A stretch of 64,000 bases of DNA from Streptomyces mobaraensis NBRC 13819 = DSM 40847 (GTDB taxonomy: Bacteria > Actinomycetota > Actinomycetes > Streptomycetales > Streptomycetaceae): contig NZ_CP072827.1 of NCBI RefSeq assembly GCF_017916255.1, positions 1,922,001-1,986,000 of the forward strand. The letters are read 5' to 3'. Position numbers and translations under genes: made by a program. Positions 57,835 through 64,000 of this stretch are shown here, piece by piece; position 1 is the stretch's first letter, and every line of letters starts with the position of its first letter. The notes beneath the pieces are model-generated. The model did no database searches. It was given only the letters and a program-made list of their open reading frames with translations, and was not told where the DNA came from.

Positions 57835-58557
57835 ATGGACATATCGGCGGCACCGGCACGGGCCCTGCGAGCGGCCCTGTTCACGGCGCTGTGCGTGCTG
57901 CTGTCCACGTCCTCCCACGTCCTGCTGTCCGGCCGGCGGCTCCCCGTGACCGTCGTGGTCGCGGTCGCGGCGGGCGTCTACGCCGCGGCCTGGGCGCTGT
58001 ACGGGCGCGGGCGGGGGGACGGCCGGGGAAGGGGGTACGGGCGCGAGCGGAGGTACGGCCGCGAAAGGGCGTACGGCCGGGGCAGGGCGTACGGCCGCGA
58101 AAAGGGATACGTGCGCACCGCCGCCCTCCTCGTCCCCCTGGAGCTGGCCGCCTCCACCGCCTTCACCACAGGCCAGCACACCTGCTACGACCCCGCCGAC
58201 CGCCCCCTGCCCGGCGCCCTCAGCCTGATCTGCGGCGGGGGCGGGGTGGGCGGCCCGCTGGCCCGGGTCGCCGGCCCCGGCACCGCCCCCTGGCTGCTGC
58301 TCGCCGGGCACCTCGCGGCCGGTCTGCTGGCCGCCGCCTGGCTCGCGCGCGGCGAGGCGGCGTTCGGCCGGCTGGTACGCGCCGCCGGCGCCGCCGCCTT
58401 CCGCCCGCTGCGCCTGGCCACGGCCCGCACCACCCCCGCCGCGCGGGTGCCCGCTCCCGCGCGCCCCGTCCCGTACGTCCACCGCCCGGGCGCACGCCCC
58501 CTGCTCCTCCACTCCGTCATCCGCCGCGGCCCCCCGGTCCAGGCCGCCCCCGCCTGA
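57835..58557 (+). CDS. Four-helix membrane protein with Arg/Gly repeat, copy 1 of a duplicated pair
   Basis: 240 residues from ATG 57835. Helices: ALRAALFTALCVLL, VTVVVAVAAGVYAAAWALY, TAALLVPLELAASTAF and PWLLLAGHLAAGLLAAAWLA. Between helices 2 and 3 (residues 57-92) lie six tandem GRxRxY hexapeptides, predicted cytosolic; the paralogue at 59497 has a single unit. The external loop after helix 3 has two conserved cysteines, Cys117 (TTGQHTCYD) and Cys133 (LICGGG), suitable as redox partners of the DsbA-like protein encoded next. No ribosome-binding site is visible; the transcript may be leaderless. Family unknown. Confidence 0.75.
   Translation: MDISAAPARALRAALFTALCVLLSTSSHVLLSGRRLPVTVVVAVAAGVYAAAWALYGRGRGDGRGRGYGRERRYGRERAYGRGRAYGREKGYVRTAALLVPLELAASTAFTTGQHTCYDPADRPLPGALSLICGGGGVGGPLARVAGPGTAPWLLLAGHLAAGLLAAAWLARGEAAFGRLVRAAGAAAFRPLRLATARTTPAARVPAPARPVPYVHRPGARPLLLHSVIRRGPPVQAAPA
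58003..58110. repeat. Six in-frame 18-bp repeats
   Basis: Six exact-length 18-bp units of the type TACGGCCGCGAAAGGGCG encode GRGRGD, GRGRGY, GRERRY, GRERAY, GRGRAY and GREKGY inside the membrane protein gene. The corresponding position of the paralogue has one unit (GRERGY). Confidence 0.9.
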
Positions 58558-58596
58558 CCGGAAACCCCCCGCAGCCACACACGGAGAAGCAGCATC

Positions 58597-59430
58597 ATGA
58601 GCAAGCGCAACAACTGGGAGAACAAGCAGTCCGCCCGCGAGCGGCTGCGCGCCGAACGCGAGCAGCAGGCGAAGAAGGACCGGACCCGCCGCCAGCTCCT
58701 CGTCGGCGGCGCGACCGTCGGCGTCCTGGCCGTCGCGGCCGGCATCGTCGTGGCCGTGACGCAGCTCGGCGGCGACGGCAAGGACTCCGCGTGGGAGGCC
58801 GCCGCCAAGAAGACCCTCGTCAAACCGGCCAACACCGCGGGCGACAAGGGCACCGAGATCGTGATCGGCGACAAGAACGCCAAGCACACCCTGGAGATCT
58901 ACCAGGACATGCGCTGCCCGGTCTGCTCGGTCTTCGAGCAGAACGTCGGCGACACCGTCGACAAGGACGTCAAAGCCGGCACCTTCAAGGTCAGGTACCA
59001 CATCGGCGCCTTCCTCGACCGCGGCCTGGGCGGCACCGGCGCCAAGAACGCGCTCAGCGCCGTCGGCGCGGCCCTCGACGTCAGCCCCGAGGCGTTCTCC
59101 GCCTACAACAAGGCCCTCTACTCCAAGGCCAACCACCCCGTGGAGACCAAGGACGCCTTCGCGAACGACGACACCCTGCTGAAGATCGCGCAGCAGGTGC
59201 CGGCCCTGAAGGGCAACGCCAAGTTCGAGAAGAACGTCAAGGACGGCACCTTCGACAAGTGGGCGCTGGAGATGTCCGACGAGTTCGACAGCCACAAGGA
59301 CGTGACGGGGACGCCGACGCTCAAGCTGGACGGCGAGAAACTGACGGTGGACACCCCCCAGGGCAAGGGCGCTCCGATGACCGCCGAGCAGTTCCGGCAG
59401 GCGGTCGACGCGCGGCTCAAGCAGGGCTGA
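58597..59430 (+). CDS. Membrane-anchored DsbA-like thioredoxin-fold protein, copy 1
   Basis: 277 residues from ATG 58597, with GGAGAAG at 8 nt. A basic cytosolic start (MSKRNNWENKQSARERLRAE), one membrane helix (~34-55) and an external DsbA/thioredoxin domain with CPVC (Cys107, Cys110; YQDMRCPVCSVFEQN), a helical insertion and the cis-Pro segment TGTPTLKLDG. Probably exchanges disulphides outside the membrane. It follows the four-helix protein by 39 bp and is paralogous to 60217-61050 and 30306-31094. Confidence 0.9.
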   Translation: MSKRNNWENKQSARERLRAEREQQAKKDRTRRQLLVGGATVGVLAVAAGIVVAVTQLGGDGKDSAWEAAAKKTLVKPANTAGDKGTEIVIGDKNAKHTLEIYQDMRCPVCSVFEQNVGDTVDKDVKAGTFKVRYHIGAFLDRGLGGTGAKNALSAVGAALDVSPEAFSAYNKALYSKANHPVETKDAFANDDTLLKIAQQVPALKGNAKFEKNVKDGTFDKWALEMSDEFDSHKDVTGTPTLKLDGEKLTVDTPQGKGAPMTAEQFRQAVDARLKQG

Positions 59431-59496
59431 ACCCCCGCGGGATGATGCCGAATCTTGACACGACAATTACGGCGTGTCATGGCACACTTCCCGGTT

Positions 59497-60174
59497 ATGA
59501 AGGGGACGGGAGTTCGGTTGCGGGCGCTGCGCGCCGCGCTGTTCACCGCCGTGTGCGTCACCCTGTCGGCCGCCTCCCACGTCCTCCTCTCCCGGATGCC
59601 GCTCCCGGTCCCGACGGTCGCCGCCCTGTCGGCCGCCTTCTTCGCCCTGGCCTACGCCCTGGCCGGCCGTGAGCGCGGCTACGGGCACATAGCCGCCCTC
59701 CTCGTCCCGCTGGAGCTGGCCGCCGACACGGTCTTCACCACCGGCCAGCACGCCTGCTACGGCGCGGCGGGCGGCCCGGTCGCCGGCCCGCTCCGCTCGA
59801 TGGGCATCGACCTGGTCTGCCGCGGCGGCGACGTCGGCACCCCCCTCGCCCACCTCACGGCGGGCCAGAGCCCACCACCGGAGGCCCTGGACTCGGCACT
59901 CCCGTGGCTGCTGCTGGCCTGCCACATCGCCGTGGGCCTGCTGGCCGCGGCCTGGCTGCGCCGCGGCGAGGTGGCCGTGGCCCGGCTACTGGGCGCGGCG
60001 GCCGCGGCCGCCTTCCGCCCCCTGCTGCTGGTGGCCGCCGCGCTGGGCGCCGCCCCGCGGCCCCGCCCCCGCGGCCTCCAGCCCGCCCGGGACACCCTCC
60101 CGGCCCCGGCGCTGCCCCTGCTCGTCCACTCCGTCGTACGGCGCGGACCGCCCCGCTCCCCGGCTCTCGCCTGA
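59497..60174 (+). CDS. Four-helix membrane protein, copy 2 of the duplicated pair
   Basis: 225 residues from ATG 59497; ATG 59479 is also in frame. Helices match copy 1 (ALRAALFTAVCVTLSAASHVLL, ALSAAFFALAYALA, IAALLVPLELAADTVF, PWLLLACHIAVGLLAAAWL). The conserved external cysteines are Cys87 (TTGQHACYG) and Cys108 (DLVCRGGD). TTGACA at ~59456 may be part of its promoter. No ribosome-binding site is seen at either start. It is followed by its DsbA-like partner after 42 bp. Confidence 0.75.
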   Translation: MKGTGVRLRALRAALFTAVCVTLSAASHVLLSRMPLPVPTVAALSAAFFALAYALAGRERGYGHIAALLVPLELAADTVFTTGQHACYGAAGGPVAGPLRSMGIDLVCRGGDVGTPLAHLTAGQSPPPEALDSALPWLLLACHIAVGLLAAAWLRRGEVAVARLLGAAAAAAFRPLLLVAAALGAAPRPRPRGLQPARDTLPAPALPLLVHSVVRRGPPRSPALA

Positions 60175-60216
60175 GCAACGCGGTCCCCACCCCCGTACTT
60201 CCACGGAGCAGACATC

Positions 60217-61050
60217 ATGAGCAACCGGAACAACGCCCAGAACAAGCAGGCCGCCCGCGAGCGGCTGCGCGCCGAGCGCGAGCGCCAGGCCAAGAAGGAC
60301 AAGACCAAGCGCCAACTCGTCGTCGCGGGCTCCCTCGTCGTCGTCCTGGCCATCGCCGGCGGCGTCGGGTTCGCCGTCAGCAAGATGAACGACAGCGAGG
60401 ACGGCCAGTGGAAGGCCGCCGCCGACAAGACGCTCGTCAAGCCGGCCAACACCGCGGGCGAGAACGGCACCGAGGTCGTCCTCGGCGACAAGAACGCCAA
60501 GGAGACCCTCACGGTCTACGAGGACCCGCGCTGCCCGGTCTGCGCCACCTTCGAGCAGAACTCGGGGAAGAAGCTGCGCCAGGACGTCAAGGACGGCCGC
60601 TACAAGGTGCGCTTCGTTCTGGCCAACTTCATCGACGACGTCCCCGCGATCAAGGGCACCGGTTCCAAGAACGCCGTGAGCGCCCTCGGCGCCGCCCTCA
60701 ACGTGAGCCCGGAGGCGTTCTTCGACTACAAGGAGACCCTGTACTCCACGGCCAACCACCCGGAGGAGACGGACGACGCCTTCGCCGACGACCAGAAGCT
60801 CCTCGACCTCGCCCAGCAGGTGCCCGCCCTCAAGGGCAACAAGAAGTTCGAGAACAGCGTCAAGGACCACACCTTCGACCGCTGGGCCCTGGAGATCGGC
60901 AAGCTGATGGGTGAGGACGGGATCAAGGGCACCCCCGCGCTGGTCCACAACAAGAAGCAGCTGTACGTGCCCGGTTCGGAGAACCCCCCGCTCAAGGAGC
61001 AGGACTTCACTGCGGTGATCGACGCGGAATTCGGCGCGAAGAAGAAGTAG
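60217..61050 (+). CDS. Membrane-anchored DsbA-like thioredoxin-fold protein, copy 2
   Basis: 277 residues, equal in length to copy 1 and alike throughout: MSNRNNAQNKQAARERLRAE, helix at ~34-55, KTLVKPANTAGENGTEVVLG, then CPVC (Cys106, Cys109; EDPRCPVCATFEQN), KNAVSALGAALNVSPEAF and QQVPALKGNKKFENSVKD. The loop after the active site differs (VLANFIDDVPAIKGTGSKN in place of HIGAFLDRGLGGTGAKN), which may change partner choice. GGAG precedes the ATG. Two hairpins follow its stop. Confidence 0.9.
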   Translation: MSNRNNAQNKQAARERLRAERERQAKKDKTKRQLVVAGSLVVVLAIAGGVGFAVSKMNDSEDGQWKAAADKTLVKPANTAGENGTEVVLGDKNAKETLTVYEDPRCPVCATFEQNSGKKLRQDVKDGRYKVRFVLANFIDDVPAIKGTGSKNAVSALGAALNVSPEAFFDYKETLYSTANHPEETDDAFADDQKLLDLAQQVPALKGNKKFENSVKDHTFDRWALEIGKLMGEDGIKGTPALVHNKKQLYVPGSENPPLKEQDFTAVIDAEFGAKKK

Positions 61051-61056
61051 CACGCC

Positions 61057-61155
61057 TGCGGGTGGACACGATCGGAGCGTCCACCCGCATCGCCGGCGGC
61101 ACCAGTGGAAAACACGTGCGGGTGGGCACGACCTCCATGGCCGAGCCCACCCGCA
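61057..61155. terminator. Two successive related hairpins
   Basis: TGCGGGTGGAC (61057-61067) pairs with GTCCACCCGCA (61079-61089); TGCGGGTGGGC (61117-61127) pairs with GCCCACCCGCA (61145-61155). Each has an 11-bp perfect stem and both are versions of one sequence. They lie 6 nt after the DsbA-like stop and before the convergent small secreted gene, a double terminator. Confidence 0.85.
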
Positions 61156-61216
61156 ACGCAAAGGTTTTCAACGCTCTCACGAACTCACGGAAACCGTATC
61201 GACCTCAAGGGCGAAT

Positions 61217-61477
61217 TCAGGAACCGCAGTACATCGTCACAGTCGAACGGTCACCCCGGGGCGACACCTGAAGCCACTCCGCCCACCTCTGACCGTCCCG
61301 GTAGACCCACTGCAGCCAGGAGTACTTCCACCCGTCCGGCTTGACTTCGCTGATCGGACTGCACCAGCCATTGGTCGGCATGGCGCTGGCGGAAGGCGCC
61401 ACGGCCACTCCGACGCCTGCGGCAAGCAAAGTCGCGAATGCCCCACCTATTACCCGACGACGCAGCGATGTTTTCAC
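61217..61477 (-). CDS. Small secreted protein
   Basis: 86 residues from GTG 61477, preceded by AAGGGGG. A signal peptide (LRRRVIGGAFATLLAAGVGV, then SASA) leads to a ~55-residue mature part with two cysteines (NGWCSPISEV and MYCGS) and several Trp/Tyr (WKYSWLQWVYRDGQRWAEW). Probably one disulphide. Similar tiny secreted proteins occur in Streptomyces; function unknown. Confidence 0.75.
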   Translation of the reverse strand: MKTSLRRRVIGGAFATLLAAGVGVAVAPSASAMPTNGWCSPISEVKPDGWKYSWLQWVYRDGQRWAEWLQVSPRGDRSTVTMYCGS

Positions 61478-61854
61478 AACGCCCCCTTTTTCTCGAACGT
61501 TTTCCCCAACGCCGCACACACTAAGGGGATTTCCACCTCGGAACACGGGTGGCCCTGGTAACAGCCGATTGCCTTCGAAGAACATGACGGACTGCCGGCC
61601 GGCACCTTGACGCCGCCGTTCTCCTCCCCGGATCCGTCGGCCCGCACGGCCGGGCCGGATGACCGCGGAGCCGTCCGCCTCTTGTGCCACCTCCGGCCGG
61701 TACGACGCCCGCCGCCCGGGCGGACGGCCCGCCGTCCACCCCGTGGATCAGCGCGGAATTCGACGTGAAGACGAAGTGGCCACGCAGGGAGGGACGGACG
61801 AACTCCTGACGAGACGTCCGCTCATGCGTGCGAACGGCGTTAAAGTTATCGCCC
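61478..61854. promoter_or_regulatory. Divergent upstream region of the phosphatase gene
   Basis: 377 bp without a supported gene between the small secreted protein and phoD. TAAAGT at 61841-61846 is a possible -10 element, which would place the transcript start at or near GTG 61855 and give a leaderless message. On the minus strand a GTTCAC core overlaps the start; whether it belongs to a PHO box is uncertain. Confidence 0.35.
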
Positions 61855-63549
61855 GTGAACCCACGTCCCCCGATATCCCGCCGTGCAGCCGTGACCGGTG
61901 CGGCGGCCACCGCCGCGCTGCTGCCCCTCGCCGTCGCCCCGGCCGCCCGGGCGGCCACCGCCGCTCCCGCCGCGGCCCGTGCCGAGACGGCGACGGCCCC
62001 CGCCTTCCTGCACGGCGTCGCCTCCGGCGACCCGCTGCCCGACGGCATCCTGCTGTGGACCCGGGTCACCCCGGTCCCGGAGGCCGTCCCCGGTTCCGGG
62101 CTGGGCCCGGCCGTCCAGGTGAGCTGGCAGGTCGCCGAGGACGCCGGGTTCGGCCGGGTCGTCGCCTCCGGCACGGTCACCGCGTCCGCCGCCGGCGACC
62201 ACACGGTCAAGGCGGACGTGCGCGGACTGCGCCCCGGCACCGACTACTTCTTCCGGTTCACCGTCACCGGCGGTCCGGACACCGGCGGCTCGGCCGAGGT
62301 CCACTCCCCCACCGGCCGGACGCGCACCGCGCCCGCCCCCGACACCCAGGCGGACGGCCTCCGCTTCGGCGTGGTCTCCTGCGCCAACTGGGAGTCTGGC
62401 CACTTCTCCGCCTACCGCCACCTCGCCGCCCGCCGCGACCTCGACGCGGTGCTGCACCTCGGCGACTACCTCTACGAGTACAAGTCGGGCGAGTACCCGG
62501 CAGCCAAGTACGTCGTGCGCCCGCACGAGCCCAGACACGAGATCGTCACGCTCGCCGACTACCGCACCCGGCACGGCCGTTACAAGACCGACCCGGACCT
62601 CCAGGCCCTGCACGCGGCGCTGCCGTTCGTCGCCATCTGGGACGACCACGAGTTCGCCGACAACGCCTGGTCCGGCGGCGCCGTCAACCACACGCCGGGC
62701 GCCGAGGGCACCTGGGCCGACCGCGTCGCGGCGGCCAAGAAGGCGTACTTCGAGTGGATGCCGGTACGCCCCTCCATCGAGGGCACCACCTACCGTCGGC
62801 TCCGCTTCGGCCGCCTCGCCGACCTGCACCTGCTGGACCTGCGCTCGTTCCGCTCGGAGCAGGTCAAGGCGGGCAGCGGCGCGGTCGACGACCCCTCCCG
62901 CACCCTCACCGGCCGCGCCCAGCTCGACTGGCTGAAGGACGGCCTGGCCGCCTCCGACACCACCTGGCGGCTCGTCGGCAACCCGGTGATGATGTCCCCG
63001 CTGGCGTTCGGCGCCATGCCGGCCCACCTCCTCAAGCCGCTCGCCAAGCTGCTGGGCCTGCCCGAGGAGGGCATCGCCGCCAACACCGACCAGTGGGACG
63101 GCTACACCCACGACCGCCGTGAACTCCTCGGCCACCTCACCGGCCACGGCATCCGCAACACCGTCTTCCTCACCGGTGACATCCACATGGCGTGGGCCAA
63201 CGACGTCCCGGAGACGGCCGCGACGTACCCCGTCTCCCGCTCCGTGGCCACCGAGTTCGTCGTCACCTCGGTCACCGCCGACAACCTCGACGACACCCTC
63301 CACGTCCTCCCCCACACGGTCTCCCTCCCGGCCGTCGCCGCCATCAAGGCCGCCAACCGGCACGTGAAGTGGGTCGACATGGACTCCCACGGCTACGGCG
63401 TCCTCGACATCACCGCCGAGCGCGCGCAGATGGACTACTACGTCCTCTCCGACAAGCGCGACCCGAAGGCGACGTCGTCGTGGGAACGGTCGTACCGCAC
63501 GCTGTCCGGGAGCCAGCGGGTGGAACGGGTGAAGGCACCGGTGCGCTGA
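61855..63549 (+). CDS. phoD: Secreted PhoD-type alkaline phosphatase/phosphodiesterase
   Basis: About 564 residues with a Tat signal ([17 protein letters not shown]). An N-terminal beta-sandwich ([20 protein letters not shown]) precedes the metallophosphatase domain: [49 protein letters not shown] and the metal-binding LTGDIHMAW. It should release phosphate from esters outside the cell using Ca2+/Fe3+ as in PhoD. Start at GTG 61855 is preferred over GTG 61828. In Streptomyces such genes are usually PhoP-controlled. Confidence 0.94.
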   Translation: MNPRPPISRRAAVTGAAATAALLPLAVAPAARAATAAPAAARAETATAPAFLHGVASGDPLPDGILLWTRVTPVPEAVPGSGLGPAVQVSWQVAEDAGFGRVVASGTVTASAAGDHTVKADVRGLRPGTDYFFRFTVTGGPDTGGSAEVHSPTGRTRTAPAPDTQADGLRFGVVSCANWESGHFSAYRHLAARRDLDAVLHLGDYLYEYKSGEYPAAKYVVRPHEPRHEIVTLADYRTRHGRYKTDPDLQALHAALPFVAIWDDHEFADNAWSGGAVNHTPGAEGTWADRVAAAKKAYFEWMPVRPSIEGTTYRRLRFGRLADLHLLDLRSFRSEQVKAGSGAVDDPSRTLTGRAQLDWLKDGLAASDTTWRLVGNPVMMSPLAFGAMPAHLLKPLAKLLGLPEEGIAANTDQWDGYTHDRRELLGHLTGHGIRNTVFLTGDIHMAWANDVPETAATYPVSRSVATEFVVTSVTADNLDDTLHVLPHTVSLPAVAAIKAANRHVKWVDMDSHGYGVLDITAERAQMDYYVLSDKRDPKATSSWERSYRTLSGSQRVERVKAPVR

Positions 63550-63621
63550 GCGCGGTTTCGGGGGTGCGGGGGCTCCGCCCCCGCAAGAAACGGTGAATGG
63601 GGGTGCCCCCTCTGGGGGAGG
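63548..63621. repeat. Dispersed palindromic element, right-arm fragment fused to a second motif
   Basis: GAGCGCGGTTTCGGGGGTGC, then a GCGGGGGCTCCGCCCCCGC hairpin and AAGAAACGGTGAA match the right arm of the full copies. The expected end is replaced by GGGGGTGCCCCCTCTGGGGG, the reverse complement of the motif inserted in the copy at 48993. The phoD stop codon overlaps the fragment's first bases. Confidence 0.8.
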
Positions 63622-63633
63622 GGCAGGGGCCTC

Positions 63634-64000
63634 CTACAGCTCCGACAGGAACGCGAGCGCCACCCGCCAAGCCCGCTCCGACGCCTCCGCGTCGAAATCG
63701 TCCAGGTCCGGGTCCGTGAACAAGTGCCCCGCCCCCTGATACCGGTGCACCTCCACCTCCGCCCCCGCCCGCCCCATCCGCAGATACCAGGCGTTCAGCC
63801 AGTCATGCGGCTCGAACGGATCCGGATCCGCCACATGCAGCTGCACCGGCAGCTCGTCCACCGCCGCGTCCTCCGCCAGATCCGACGTCCCGTGGAAGAG
63901 CAGCAGCCCCCGCGCCTTCTCGTCCCCCAGCGCCAGGTTCTGCGCGATCGACCCGCCCAGTGAGAACCCCGCGTACACGAGCCCCCGCTCGGAAAGCGGC
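63634..64000 (-). CDS. Dienelactone hydrolase family protein, C-terminal part
   Basis: The frame stays open to the window edge, so the N-terminus is missing; ~121 residues are present. The alpha/beta-hydrolase nucleophile elbow is GFSLGGSIAQ (Ser), the acid is probably in LHVADPDPFEP, and the catalytic His is in YQGAGHLFTDPD. The order and spacing match dienelactone hydrolase-type enzymes with Ser instead of Cys. Convergent with phoD; the element fragment lies between. Confidence 0.85.
   Translation of the reverse strand, partial: PLSERGLVYAGFSLGGSIAQNLALGDEKARGLLLFHGTSDLAEDAAVDELPVQLHVADPDPFEPHDWLNAWYLRMGRAGAEVEVHRYQGAGHLFTDPDLDDFDAEASERAWRVALAFLSEL

Overview
The window is high-GC actinobacterial chromosome, almost certainly Streptomyces. 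Supporting evidence is strong GC bias at third codon positions, many GTG starts, 4-bp stop/start overlaps, a trypsin closely resembling the S. griseus enzyme, a bifunctional PriA isomerase in place of separate HisA and TrpF, and the Streptomyces-specific small gene trpM. Most of it is core chromosome; the more variable stretches are about 7-21 kb and 57.8-61 kb. No tRNA, rRNA, integrase, transposase or prophage gene was seen.

Left part (1-21 kb). A VOC protein tail; a LysR regulator divergent from a solitary ClpP paralogue with a palindrome between them; a NarL-type two-component system; a secreted Arg/Pro-rich protein; a trypsin; and a zinc-protease-like protein. Positions 7292-14568 hold a putative exopolysaccharide locus: a GH-like lipoprotein and a DUF2334 deacetylase-like protein on the minus strand face a small membrane protein, a processive GT2 synthase, UDP-GlcNAc 2-epimerase and a concanavalin-like protein. 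Next come hypotheticals, a probable gene remnant, an L-glutamate-oxidase-like flavoprotein, an XRE regulator with two small genes, and a type I-E-like CRISPR array with no cas genes in view.

Middle part (21-46 kb). This is central nitrogen and amino-acid metabolism, mostly on the minus strand: gltBD (glutamate synthase), a VIT-family metal transporter, lgt, a DsbA-like protein, trpC-trpM-trpB-trpA, membrane proteins, trpE and hisI. The hisD-hisC-hisB-orf-hisH-priA-ridA-hisF operon has all seven junctions as 4-bp overlaps. PriA joins the his and trp pathways, and GltBD supplies glutamate as amino donor.

Right part (46-64 kb). Housekeeping and small genes: a predicted membrane protein, a Lon-N domain protein, a YbaK deacylase, a 24-residue bL37-like ribosomal protein, an ABC-2 exporter, a NYN nuclease-like protein and dnaE. 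These are followed by a tandemly duplicated pair of genes (four-TM protein plus membrane-anchored DsbA-like thioredoxin), a small secreted protein, a PhoD-type phosphatase and a truncated dienelactone hydrolase. Six copies or fragments of one long palindromic element lie 0-28 nt after stop codons across the window and probably act as terminators.
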